Numbered from the stretch's first letter, positions 49,239 through 61,567 are shown. The stretch is DNA of 64,000 nucleotides from Alisma plantago-aquatica (GCA_963693085.1 OY856412.1:966329281-966393280), one strand, 5' to 3'. Notes: generated from the letters alone by a model not told the origin. Program-made: numbers and translations.

Positions 49239-52200
49239 TATAAGGAGTGGGACCCAATAGTGGGCCCACTCAATGGTACAAAAATGAGCCATGAAATATT
49301 TAAGCAGCGGAAAACATAACTATTTGCAAAGTTACAAAATGTTCTCATGTACATAACTTTCTCACCCTAAGGGTGGTATATAAAAATGAAATTACTCCTA
49401 TTCACACATATGCCCATATGAAGAGGGTAACAAGGCTATCCCAAGTTGTCCTCATGTCCACCAATTGGCTCACAGTCATCCTGAGTCTCTTCCTTGTAAA
49501 GCACCTACGCCTGGGTGGAGGGAACACCCAGAAAAATAGGAAAACAAGGTATAAATCAGCAAAAGCTGAGTGTGTACGTTAAAAGATTAACTAGGCATTT
49601 AAAAAGGTAAAGTAAGATGTTCCCATAAAAAAAGGGTCATTGAAGCTAGGTAAGTTTCAATGAGAAGTAACAAGAGAAAGAATTTCCAAAAGAATGAGGC
49701 ATTATAAATAAACAATGGAAATAACACATCTTGCCATTAACCATTCACAATATCACAACAATCATAATAGTTCGCATGCAGATATATTGGACTACAGTAA
49801 CTATAGTAGGGCCATGACACCACTGAGTCATTGACCTAACTAAAAATGGGTGGAAGTAGCGCACCCTAGGCGGAAGTAGAACGCCTCTGTATATAAAAAG
49901 GTGGTAGTAGCACACCCCAGGCGGAAGTAGTGCACCCTAATGGTTACGCATAAGCGTCTACGATAGTTAAACTAGTTGAATTATCTAACATGCATAAATA
50001 GAGTGGCAAGATATACCTTTCACAAACATGTGGCACGATTTAAGCACAATAGCAGATGGAGTCATTAACCCAATTCAACATGATAGTAATTTCGAAAGAA
50101 TAATAATAAATCCAACTGAAAGTATATGAATTGTCCAATAAATGGAATAAGAGCAAGTATTTCAAAAGATGCCTCATTATGGGAAAATGTAGTCGTATAA
50201 ATGCCCAGTTATAAATAGGGAGGAGTACATACCTTTGGTCTTGTTTAAGTCAATTAAATGGTCACCTAGTTCTGAACCAAGATTAATATCACCTCCTAAA
50301 CATAAAATGGTATTTAATATTAATAATATATCACATGAGGTAATTATTCCTCCTAAAAACATCCTTCCAGAAATATCATAATTGGGTCTGAAATTGGTGT
50401 TTATAAAACTGGAAAACCCTTTTAATTCTTTTTGCACAGATCAAATGACTCACTGTTGGTCAAACATTTCGTTCAATAACTATAGTTCTAAACTGAAGGG
50501 TAATTGCCAACTGTGGCCTTTCCGTGAAATCAATACTCTCAAATACGATTCAATAAGGTGATTAAAAAAATATGAAAGCAAAAGGCTATCACCCTTCCGT
50601 CTCTCTCTCCATCGCAGATTGCAACTCCGTAGATTGGGCCCAAGGTAATACATTACCTGCGTGACTACCCTCACAGATGAACAACTGCTTTCATCTGTTC
50701 CATGGGCGCTGCTCTCTGTCAGAAATTCTCGGCATCCAACGATTTGTGATGTCACTCAAATCAAAACACAGACGATCCTCCTCGGATTCACTACCGATGC
50801 ATTGCTGGTTTCACTCCAGGGACGATTTCCTGGTTAGAAGAGTACTCAAGCAGGTGGGAGGTCCCTCTGTGGGTTCCATTTTCATAGTCGTAACCCCCTA
50901 TTCTGGTTCAGGAAATGAGCAGACCACCGACTAAAAGACGGCTGGTCAGTTTCAAGGCAAAAGATAGAGTTACCCACTTCAAATTCAGGAATGGAGGGGC
51001 TTGCCCAGTTAGTCACCTCAGCCTCGCCAGAACACAGTGCTCACCAGGTCACACCACCACCGGCGGCGGTGCCGGCACAGGTAGAACAAGGTACTATTGG
51101 AAACGAGATCACAGACGGAAGGGGAAACCAAGACAAGTAACGAGTCTTCCAAAACCATTTGCGTGACTGAGCGAAATAAAAGCACAAGGCGGAACTACCA
51201 GCCGCAGAGGCACTGAATGCCGGCACATATGTCAGCACATAAATCGCCGATCATCCCATAGAGGAGCACGACAGGAATCGGGTAGAAGGCAATCAAGTAG
51301 CCGTTAAACCACACTGGAACCAGGCACCCCGGTCTATCTCCATGACCCTGCAAACGATTGGCATCATCACCAGTCCAAATGCTAGTACCAAATCTAACGT
51401 CGACTGGCCGTGAATCGGCACTGGTAGATCAAGGTACTACTGGAATGACAAGAAGGAAATCGTTGATGGAATGATACGTACTACAAGCAAAAGACGTGAG
51501 TTCGAACCCATTTCAAAACACATCTTTGAGCTAAAGGCTAGTAATCAAGGGTCCCTGCCCCCTTCAAACACCTTCCGACATGGTTCATAAGAACAGATAC
51601 ATGGTCTTTTGTCGATCCATGGGTCAGGACCCATCCAGAGCATTTTGAGAACAGGAAGCAAACATATATGGACCAAGGATGGTGCCATTACCTTCAATTT
51701 GAGCCTGGGATGAGCGCGGAGGTGTCCCTTCGGGTTTCCTTGTCGGAAACGATAGCCGCGCCGGAACGAGAAGGCAGTGACGTCCCAGGAAATTGGGCGT
51801 AGGGAACTCATGAGGACCTATAGGTACCTCTTCGTGGATGTTCCTATGAGAAATGGAGCAAAGAAGGCAATGTGGTGCGGCGACTTGGAGACGGGGTTTT
51901 GCAGCCAATTGATCGGCCTTTGGGCATTTTGCGGCTAGGGCATTACAGGTCCCGTTTTAGGCATCACTAGGATTGTTTCTTTCCCCAGAAGCGTTTCCGG
52001 TGATAAAGCTAGCAATGAAAGCCTACGATCAGTGGGAGAGGGACTGTAACGCCTGTTCCTAGCTCATGTGGAAGGATGACGGAGCCTTGCACCCACTCTC
52101 AGTGCATTCTTTTAAAACAAAATATTAATTAGCGGTTGAACCTTGGTCAATTAACGTGACGAATGAAATCAAAGTATTAAAGGCCACCTCATATCTTCTC

Positions 52201-52677
52201 CTTCAAAGCAATAAAAGGGTACAATTAATCCTCCTTTAGACACCTAATTTTGTAGGCTGACTCTTAAACCGTCAAGGTACATAATCTGACCCCATAAATC
52301 CATATCAAAATGTTAGGCGTTAATACTAATAAAGGGGTGTTAATTAGCATAATAAAAGGATAACTTATTTTCTATATCGTTAAAATAGTTTCTGGATATT
52401 TTCTATTCATTAAATCTCTTTCTCTAGGGTAAAAGAGGGTATTACATCAGATCTGGCTTCTCATTCCACATAATATGTGAATTAAATTTCCTCATATTCC
52501 TCAATGTCACTATCATGTACGATTATGTGAAAGGGTGGTGATACAAAGTCCAAACTACTCCAAAATTATTATCAAGGTCGAAAATTACTACTCAACAAAT
52601 TTTAAGGGAAATAGGATTTAATATTTTTTGTAGGAAAATGGAAAATAGATGTGATACCTAGATTTGAGTTCGTTACA
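49239..52677 (-). repeat. Element F 5' LTR (right)
   Basis: This 3439-bp LTR is collinear with 43766-47203. Its 3' end abuts the PBS at 49224-49235. It is followed on the right by TSD GACGC and the spacer of E. Confidence 0.93.
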
Positions 52678-52682
52678 GACGC

Positions 52683-53351
52683 TCAAGAAATCGCCAGATC
52701 GGGGTCGATAGTATCGACTAGGATGTCGATACTCACAAGATCCATGAAGATTTATAGATGATTTTATCTCAGTGAAGTCGATACCATCAACGGCCTTGTC
52801 GATGGTATCGACCCGGCTATAGTCAGAAAGCGGCAGCCGGGCCTCGCAAGGGTGTTCGACCTACGAAGATTCGATACCATCGACTCGCGTCGATGGTATC
52901 GATGCAACACGTCACCGATCCGCGAGAGGAAATCAACGGCGGTCGCTACATCAAGGAGTTGATCTGTGAGATGGGTCGATACCAACGACACTCGTCGATG
53001 GTATCAACATGTCATCGATTCAGGCCCCCACATCAGGCTATCGACAGCCGTTGATACTCGCAAAGACCCGGATTGTGTTACAAGTGTCGATACCATCAAC
53101 ACCCCGTCGATGGTATCGACGGGTCCACAACAGCGACAGACTCAATTATAAAAGAAAGGATTGATTATCAAATCTCTTCACACCTTCAGAGCTTTTTCCC
53201 TCGACTTGTGCATTGAGCATTGCTATGCGACCGGAGGCCTGCTACGAGCATCCAAGGATCGTGATCTCTTCACTGAGCCCTGCACCGATAGGAGATCATC
53301 TTCTCCGACCTTCACCGAGCTCTATCTCCTATTCCCTTTTTCTCTGCGACA
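52683..53351 (+). other. Element E spacer after insertion F, palindrome-rich
   Basis: This is a non-coding leader before the ORF-1/env-like gene. Palindromic modules lie at about 52703-52731 (partial), 52778-52812, 52869-52903, 52976-53010 and 53086-53120, all variants of GTCGATACCATCGAC ... GTCGATGGTATCGAC. A subgenomic-RNA splice site might lie here, but I cannot identify one. Confidence 0.8.
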
Positions 53352-54883
53352 ATGGTGCAGACAGAACGAGCATCTTCTTCACGGGCGGTCCCGATGGAGA
53401 TCCCAACCTTCGTTCCTCCGCCACCCAGATCGATTCCTCATCTGAGGATTGTTCATCCTTCTGCGGAGGTCCGGAAGGTATACGAGGAACTGCTCAAGAG
53501 GAAGATTGAGCCCACCCGCTACGTCGATCGAACTATGATTCACCATCTGGGGTTCAATGCCAATCTCACCTATGTCCTGCAGGGGAAGACAAAGCATACA
53601 GGCAGGAGGCCTGACGAGTTGGAGTTCCACGCTGATAGCCAACCATTCTTCGGTGAATGGCTGACATACAAGGAGCTCGTGGCGGAGTTCATGGCATCAT
53701 TGGATATCAATGTCGTGCCCAATGATCTGATCGCCACTGATAGGGAGTGGAAGAAAGGGTGCGTGTCTTTCAGACTCTACAACAACAATTACACCCTCAT
53801 TCTCGACCAGTTCAATTCTGTGTATAACTGGTTTCATGACCCTTACCAGCACCAGAGGCCAGACAACCAGACTGATTACGATGACATCTTCACCCAGCTG
53901 GTGACTGCTCCTCCAGGCAAGTCTGTTAGCTACCACAACGATGTTGTCGCTGACTTCGAGCATCCTTTTGTGTGGATTCTACACCGCATGCTCTGTACGA
54001 TGCTCTTTGCTCACGGCGATCTTTCTCTTAGTAAATTCCAAGAGACATATTTGTTCTTTTTGCATAAATTGTTAAAGTGCGAGGAGTGCAACTGGGGCGC
54101 ATTCTTATTGACGCGCGTGTTGGTTGTGAAGCGGAGTACACAGAAAGCTCCTATCCACTTTGGGGGGCTTATCACACCGTTGCCCTCTACCTTGGGTTGG
54201 ATTTTTCCCAACTTACTCTGCTTTCCAATAGGAACAAGGTCAACCTGCATCATCTACACCGCTCCATCCTCCTTATGCTCTGTGATGGCTTGGCTTATGC
54301 ACATTGCCATGTCAATCATGAATATCAAGAATGTGCGCTTCCAGACCCCGTCTTCAACATTGAGGGAGCTCAGCACTTCAGGTGGCCCATCATCGCCATC
54401 GACGACTCTGATGAAGACGACAGTAATAATGAGAACAATGATGACGACGACGAGCATGAAGAGGAAGAGGAGGCTTTCACTCCTCTTCAGGCATGAGTAG
54501 CACCGCAGAAGCGCCCCCTCTTCCACCCAGGTGAATCATCCTCTTCACAGCCTCTGCCACCTCATCCCTCTCATCAAGGAGAGGATGCATGTTCGATGCA
54601 GGGGATGTACTCAATGCTACAGGAGATTCAGCAGACCCAGCTGCAGCATACTGCTTCCTCTGTCGGTATTCAGGATACCACGAACTGGCTGTTCGAGAAC
54701 CAGCAGGCCATCTACGAGAATGAGTGCCTCCTCCTCGCCAACCAACAAAATATCCATGATAGGTTGCATAGGATGGAGATGCAACAACATCCCTTCTATG
54801 ACAACTACTGGAGCCAGAACTATTTTGGGGGGTATCCTCAACCTCCGCCGATGCCCCAGTATAATCCGAGTTTCCAGGGGTAG
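53352..54883 (+). pseudogene. Element E ORF-1/env-like protein after pol
   Basis: The first Met is at 53352 (MVQTERASSSRAVPMEIPTF). The frame is open to about 54190. It contains EWLTYKELVAEFMASLDINV, GCVSFRLYNNNYTLILDQFN and APIHFGGLITPLPSTLG, which resemble the plant Athila ORF-1 family (recalled, not searched). A frameshift near 54190 moves to the frame read at 54077-54496 (ALYLGLDFSQLTLL, NKVNLHHLHRSILL). The acidic tail (DDSDEDD then Glu runs, 54410-54480) follows. After an in-frame TGA at 54494 the frame goes on to 54883, with a Gln-rich coiled part (LQEIQQTQLQHTAS) and a Tyr/Pro/Gln tail. No convincing signal peptide or transmembrane anchor is seen, so a true envelope role is unsupported. 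Its function in these elements is unknown. Confidence 0.72.
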
Positions 54884-56530
54884 TACCCATCATGGGACCC
54901 CACAGCCCCGCAGTACCCGCCACCACCTGACCAATGATCGGTATCACTGTTCCACCTTTTAAGGTTGTTTTTTACTATGAGGCCATAGTCGAATTCAAGC
55001 TTTGGGGGGGTTGGAACAACTTCTATCCTTTATTTTTCTTAGTTTTTCATTTTTATTGTTTTTTCTTTTATCATTTATTTCTCTTAGTTATTAGTTTTTT
55101 TAGGATCCACACTCTATCTAGTGTAATTGTGGATGTCTAATGTCATGTGTCATCTCTGTGTTTGTATATGGGAATCAGGGGTAAATTTGAAAAAAATTAG
55201 TGATTTTGCAAGCTTGTGTTGTTCAACTTTGAGCACATGACTTAAGAAAATAATTGAGTTTGTCAACTTTAAAATAGGAAACCACAACTGTACATTCCTA
55301 TGATTCACGAAGAGTGGACGGAATTGGTTGTTTGAGCGTAAACTAACCAAATGATAATGAGACCTTAATTTGAAATAAGAGAGAGAAACCTCTTAATTAT
55401 TACACAGGTCAGTAAGGAGGGACACATAATATTTTTCAAAGGTTCAATCAATTAATCTTGTGATCTATCCACCCCATTGTTTTTATACTCCACCATAAGA
55501 ACTGGAAGCACATTACGATTTTCATCTTTTGGTTGCATAGCATTTAGGTAGGAGTACATTTTTGGTAGATTGTGCATAAAAAATGGAAAATGAAACATTT
55601 GTAGATAAATCATGCATGTATACATTCTTGAGTGCATGTCATCATAGTTGCATAACTGATCTCATGTAGTTGCATTTGAACAGATTTTTGAGCATGTAGG
55701 ATAGTATGTGCCTTATTTCTTCTGGAAAATAAGAGAAGCATGTAACTCGTTTTATACTCTCTGAAATACAGTTGTAATGCCTCAAGGATTACAATTATGT
55801 GAAAGTAAGCCTGAGAAAAAAAAAGAAAAAAAAAGGAATTCTAAAAAATATTGTACATTTTGCAATTTGAGAGAAAAAGGGCTTTAGAAAAAAATAGAAA
55901 AAGGCTGATTTTAGAGGGAGAAAAGATCTTGTTTAACCCGTGTAATAGGAAGAATAAGCACATAATGTAGTTTTTAGATATTCTATCTCACATAAGATGG
56001 AATCGTAGGAATATGCATCATTCCACCCAAAATGTAGGCATTAGGGCATTTTCAATTGCATATGCATCATTTAGGTCATTATTGTTATTTGTGCATGTTA
56101 AAACTGTATTATTCTTCCATTTCTTTCACAGCCACCTATTCCATCCACCCGTTGCTCGAATTGGTAGGCCACCGTGATATTCTCCTCACTCATTAATACC
56201 AGGAGAGTTGCTTCCATTTAGATGGTAGTTAGGACGAGCAACGTAGATAGAAGATCACAAGATGCACCGAGTCTGGACCAGAGGATTTTATTATGTTAAC
56301 TGCCTTATGTGATAGTGTTCATCAATTTTGAGGTATATATCTTTTATGGATGATTATTGTCGCCTTGAGGGTAATTATCATTCTTTGGTTAGTAAGGGCC
56401 GAAATGTGAAAATCTGGCGGGGATCATATGGCGAAGTCTGTTGTGATAATCTGTTCTTTAGTTAACCCTCGCAATTCTATTTTAGAGTTTTTTTGCTAGA
56501 GGACGAGCAATGTTCAAGCTTCGGGGAGTT
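54884..56530 (+). other. Element E 3' non-coding region with internal purine tract and PPT
   Basis: An internal tract GAATTCAAGCTTTGGGGGGG lies at 54992-55011, about 110 bases after the last ORF and of the same type as the PPT. T-rich DNA follows (55020-55090), then an A-rich stretch near 55817-55835. The real PPT context, GGACGAGCAATGTTCAAGCT then TCGGGGAGTT, lies at 56501-56530 directly before the LTR. No gene is supported between them. Confidence 0.75.
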
Positions 56531-58151
56531 TGATGCGATGATTTTGAGTCACATTTATAGACTTGTTTTACTTGCGTTTTATGTGTTTATTGGTCACTTT
56601 GGTGGTTAATATTGCATGATTCACTTACTCTAGTCTATAATCCTTTTCAGTATCAAATCTCTCATATTTTATCTTTTTGATCATAAATGATTATAATAAT
56701 GGGTTTTATCTCAGCTGATTTGGCTTTGTCTTACAATTTCAGGAAAAACGCATATATACAACTTTCGATGCCATCGATATCCATCGATAGTATCGACACA
56801 GTCACAGGCAGACAGCCGCAAGGAGCCAAGCAGAGTCGATAAAAAAATCATCGACTGGGAAGTCGATGGTAGCAAGTTACCTTCAGGTTGCTAGCGATCA
56901 GCCAGTTGATACTATCGACACAAAAGTCGATCCTATCGACGTTCTACAACTTCAGTGTTGGAAAGGTGATAAATTGACACCTAAGGGTGTCGATACCATC
57001 GACCCACGTCGATGGTATTGAGTCTGCATCAGGCAGGACGACAGAAAAGAAGGAAGGCTTGCCGATATCATGAGGGGTCGATACCATCGACCCGCGTCAA
57101 TGGTATCGACGCCGTCAGATTAGTTTTTGGTCCAGATCGGCCCGAATCCAACGGTGGTGATATTTTGGCAACCTAACTTGGTGTTTATACCTAATGACGG
57201 CGGCCAGGAGCCAAGGATCACGTCATTAGCCGCTGCACACATCCCGAGGAGAGTAGGAGAGGAGAACGGAGCCCAGAAGCACGCCCCGACCATTCCAAGA
57301 GCTGAAGAAGACATTTTCCACCGCCGAAAGGCTGTTGATCGCGCACTCTACGTTGAGGAACGCTTGGATCTTCTCCGTTCAGGGGTTTACATCGCTTCAT
57401 CCACATTTCTCTCCATGTTTCCCCTTTCTTCAATCATGTCTTGCTCTGAGATGAACATGCGGGGCTAATCCCCTTTGTCTTTAGGATCAGGAGTAGCCCG
57501 GGTAATCATTGTATGACATTTTTATCATAGTAATTCATAATTTGTCTCTTAAATCCGTGGTATGATTTCGTTTTCTCCATTATATCATTATGCTTGATCA
57601 CCCTAATGATAATCTAATGCCTTTAATTGCTTTGAAAGAAGAATTAACGGTTGAAAAGAGACGAGACTCACATTAACTCATAAATTCCTTGAACAAGGTG
57701 ATGTACGGTTAATGGTGGAAACCCAGAGGTCGATTCTAATGCACCTAGTTTAGGGTATAGGTTACTACGATGGTGGAACCGACCTAGATTTAGGTAGTGA
57801 ATTGAATCACGACAGTGAACAATTCTGACTGCTGGCCACTACCCAGACTGAGAGATGAATTTGTTTAGCTATATAGAAATTCATACACTGAGAACCCACG
57901 GTGAAACTGCAATCCTAAAGATTCCCATCTAAATTGATTAAACTCAACATTTAATCGATTGCTTTTCTTTCTTTTATTTTTATTTTCTCTTTAATCAACT
58001 CTCAAAACCTTTTTAACTGGTCTAGCTATTTGCGAACAGTTAGTAGTAGTCCACCGACAGTTCAGTGTCCCTGAGTTCGACTCGGGCCTCACAAAGGCCT
58101 ATATTACATTCACGCGTGCACTTGCGTTATACGCACGGTAAAAGCGTGTCA
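56531..58151 (+). repeat. Element E 3' LTR
   Basis: This 1621-bp LTR starts TGATGCGATG and ends GCGTGTCA, followed by TSD AACCA. It carries the second LTR cluster of palindromic modules. Confidence 0.94.
56765..57112. repeat. Palindromic TCGATAC/GTATCGA modules, LTR cluster 2
   Basis: These are the counterparts of 36423-36768, with more differences than the surrounding LTR. One module has the insertion AAAAAA inside its left arm (56838-56851). The best-preserved ones are near 56991-57019 and 57078-57112. Confidence 0.85.
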
Positions 58152-58156
58152 AACCA

Positions 58157-58329
58157 GCACCTCCTCCTAGTGTAACATAGCTACTCTCAATGTGTTCTTC
58201 ATGTCCTCCAGACATATCTACATAAGCATAAACTATGATCAGATATATTGGATACATAAGAACATACTCAAACCTAAGTCCTACGTCCCTATAGACTCAA
58301 CAAACCTACAGCTCTAATACCAACTTAAC
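58157..58329 (-). other. Element B 5' leader with PBS
   Basis: This is the continuation of the B leader after insertion E. It is collinear with 2158-2333 of element A. The PBS at 58311-58322 reads TGGTATTAGAGC on the minus strand, with one change from the initiator-Met form. Confidence 0.85.
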
Positions 58330-61260
58330 TGTGACACCTTATCACGCTAAACGAGATTACTCAAAACACAAAACACGATCAACTACTAATTAATCACATA
58401 GTCAAAATGCAGAATAATTAAAACCAATTTCAACAATGTAAATAAACTCTGGAACATTTACATAAAGGTCCATCTTTTCCATTCTCACTTATTATAATAG
58501 GAATTTAAAATTGTGCTCAATGGCTTCAGCCACCTCTTATATAAAAAAGATATTTCACAGGTACATGTCATATATTTACAAACATTGGCAAACTTCCAAA
58601 ATCTTGTGTCGATGCAAATTTATCATCTAGAAAACACATCCCATACCCAGACCTGAGAGTACAGGGATGATACTAGGACTTTATGTCTAACATCTACAAC
58701 TGACCAACCTTCTAAATCTATTGATCACCTGGTGGGTTCTCTTCCACAGCACAACCTCGACCTCGTTGCCTACGTCCACCTATTAGGATGTGGTGACCCA
58801 CGGGTGAGACCCAGTCCCAGCGAGAGATATAACTCTCTCCAATGAATATTGATTAAAACAGATTAATTAACAGTAAATAAATTGGGCAAATAGGGTATTG
58901 AATAAGCAATTGAGAAGATTGAATAGTTGAAGCATACTAAGCAAGTAAGAAAATAATCTTTAGCAACAAGTAGTTCATAATTCTACACTCTATAAGAACT
59001 ATGTAGGATAAAGATAAAATAAGGGTTACTCAACCAATGTGAGACATATTTAACCCTAATAGATATATACTACACGGATTGAATTACATCTTTTACTATG
59101 TTGCCCAGAGGGATTTAAGGGATACCACTCAAGTCCCAACTGACCACTACTAAGTCAAAATTAGTTCCATACAAGATCTAGGATATTGGATCCCTAGGAT
59201 CTTCTCTACCCTCGGTCAGTATGATTTCACCACAGTGACATATCAGGTCAAGCTTCTAATAGCCTAGTCCGTTCTTGGTACAGGTCACGACACTAGTGAA
59301 AGGTGGTGGGAATACAAACCCTACCATCTGAGGTACAACTACAATTGTCCTCAAATCTTATCATATATACATATCTAAGACATGAGCATAGTCATTCTCC
59401 TACTGAGGTATGACCACAGTCATCCTCCTAAACATTTGTAGCCAGGTTGAAAAGCACCCCACATACTCAACAGTATGTGCTCCAAGTTTACCTTAGGAAT
59501 ACTCGTTTCACCATCTGGAAAATCCTGACACTCAAATGGATCTATGGCACATGGCAATACATGATTAGGGTTACACTTGATTAGTTATTACCAATTGGAT
59601 GAATTAAGGCTTCATCATACAAATGAACATACAAACCCTAATTCATTTCTATCAAGTGAATACATATTGCAAATTTAGAAGATATAAAATGTTTGAAGTA
59701 TAGATCTTAATCATATTACTATATTCTATCATCCATTGCATTATAATGAACCACATTATCGTCATATCATTTCCGGATATCCATTTCTTATCACAAGTTC
59801 TAGGGTTTCAACCCTTAATGGAACATGAAAAGGATTTCACCTCAATTAGGGCTCAAACATGCCCAAATGTCATTAAGACCATCACATTATTCATAGCAAG
59901 TTTATCCTAATCATTCCATGTCTTAAATAAGGCTCAAAAGATCATCATCAAATATGTGTCCAAAGGTATTATTATTATGGCAAGGCACAATGATATTCAA
60001 ATAGCACTACCTTGTGGTTTAGACATAAGAAGAGTGTAATACATTGTCACATTAATCTAGAAAGAGGGATGATTATAACCAATCATCATCATTTAATTAC
60101 ATTAAGGTTAGGTATAGAAAACTATACCACATTGAAGTTACACACCCACTTATTATGGTCATTTATCAAATATAACTATAGGAATGCAAAGGTATACCAA
60201 TAATTTAATGATATTGAACCATCGAATTCTCATCAATAGGACCCACCTATAATATCATGGGGCTCATTCTAATCCATTGGATGTTGAAGCATCCAATATC
60301 ATTCATTGGATCGGGTTCATTATTCAAAGTTATCTATTGAAGTATAGGTGTAACCATTAGATCAATTGAACTAATGAACCATTGGTTTAAGGTTTAGTAG
60401 AATCTACAATTACATCCTTAACTCACAATATGTGGTGATGACTTGATCCACTATTAGTTGTGATGATTAAGTCACCATAAACTGTTAGATCAACACTATA
60501 TTCATTTAACACAACAAATATTAAGCTAATATCATCATTGATTGATAATATCATTAGATAATCAAACCATTTCTCATTGAGATTCCAAGAGAGCCTAACA
60601 CTGATCTATGATGTGACTATCAATTCACATCATAGTTCATAACCCTTGGTCAGCTCCTTTGGTTGTCATGAAGACCACACCATTGAGTCATGTGTTTAGA
60701 GGAGAAAATAACCAAGAAACCCTAATATGGACCATCGGTGGGTAGGTGCTTAGCACCGTAGGTGGAGATACCAACCTGAACTAAGTTATATAATTCCTTA
60801 GGAAGAATGTGTACATGATTATAGGTTCATCTAGAATTGTAAACAAAATAGAAATCACCATAAAAATTGAAATCCAAATCGAGCATACTTTTTAGTGCAT
60901 GGGTCTGTTGGTTTAATTGGAAATTATTAAAATCCCTTTGTTAAAAAATGAAGAACATTTCATTCCTGTGGATCTAATGTGCTACTTGAGTATTTCAGGA
61001 ACAAGAATACAAGGTGGTGGATGACAAAGCTTTGGAAGATCTATATGCTTAAATTACTTTATTTTCATGATTGTAATCAAATGTAAAAACTTGTACAAGT
61101 ATATAATGTACAAGTACTTAGATATCATGTAAATCAAGCGGTTAGATCTTCCTATCCACACACAACACTTAGATAGGTCATCCCTAAGTGAGCATCACAA
61201 TTGCACATTCACTTCTTACACTTAGCATATGAGTTAAAGTTAAGAAACAGAGTTTGTCTA

Positions 61261-61567
61261 GGTCGACAAACTTCTCGACTGAGATACTCTTGGTTGAACA
61301 TTTTCTTGACCGAGAAACTCCCAAGTCTAAAGAACGAATATCTTTGCATAACCTGCTAAAAGCAATCATAGAGAAAGGCTCGGTCGAACTTTACTTCGAC
61401 CGAGACAGTGTCTCGAGTAGGTTCTATAGCTGTTAGATTTAGTTATATAACCGTTAGAGTTAGTGGAAAAAGTGGTTGGGAGTTGAGTAGAACGTTGCTC
61501 CAGACTCACCCTCAGTCGACAATTTCCTCGACTGAGAGAAACTCGGTCGACAAACTTCTCGACCGAG
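61261..61567. repeat. Five hairpin modules (CTCGGTCGA ... TCGACCGAG) in the copia LTR
   Basis: Inverted repeats of about 26 bases lie at 61261-61283, 61290-61316, 61379-61404 (perfect 10-base arms, 6-base loop), 61511-61536 (9-base arms, 8-base loop) and 61542-61567 (perfect 9-base arms, 8-base loop). All are centred on TCGA, upstream of the TATA box. Confidence 0.87.

Larger units (their letters stand above)
43766..52677 (-). mobile_element. Element F: non-coding large-LTR retrotransposon nested in E
   Basis: LTRs of 3438 and 3439 bp enclose only 2035 bp. The TSD is GACGC on both sides (43761-43765 and 52678-52682). Orientation is minus: the PBS TGGTATCAGAGC (plus positions 49224-49235) lies next to the right-hand LTR, and the PPT lies next to the left-hand LTR. 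GATTTCGGGGACGAAATCC before the PPT indicates a Tekay-like parent. The interior has no gag or pol. LTRs differ by only about nine sites in their first 400 bases, so F is the youngest element here. The right LTR begins TATAAGG where the left has TGTAAGG. Confidence 0.93.
36190..58151 (+). mobile_element. Element E: Athila-type Ty3/gypsy retrotransposon with extra 3' ORF
   Basis: LTRs at 36190-37797 and 56531-58151 are flanked by the perfect TSD AACCA (36185-36189 and 58152-58156). Order on the plus strand: LTR, Asp-tRNA-like PBS, gag, protease, RT, RNase H, integrase, palindrome-rich spacer, ORF-1/env-like ORF, PPT, LTR. An ORF after pol, the PBS and the protease and gag types place it in the Athila group. 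Without insertion F it is about 13 kb. Its pol stays largely in one frame and is broken mostly by single stop codons. It is inserted in the leader/gag region of element B. Confidence 0.95.

Noticed and set aside
43766..52677. F as a second Athila-type element belonging to E
   Set aside because: Its PBS is initiator-Met type, its PPT context is Tekay-like, it runs in the opposite direction and it has its own TSD.
53697..54526. Long minus-strand ORFs opposite the ORF-1/env-like gene (for example 53697-53963 and 54477-54947)
   Set aside because: They are shadows of the plus-strand coding sequence, with no domain of their own.
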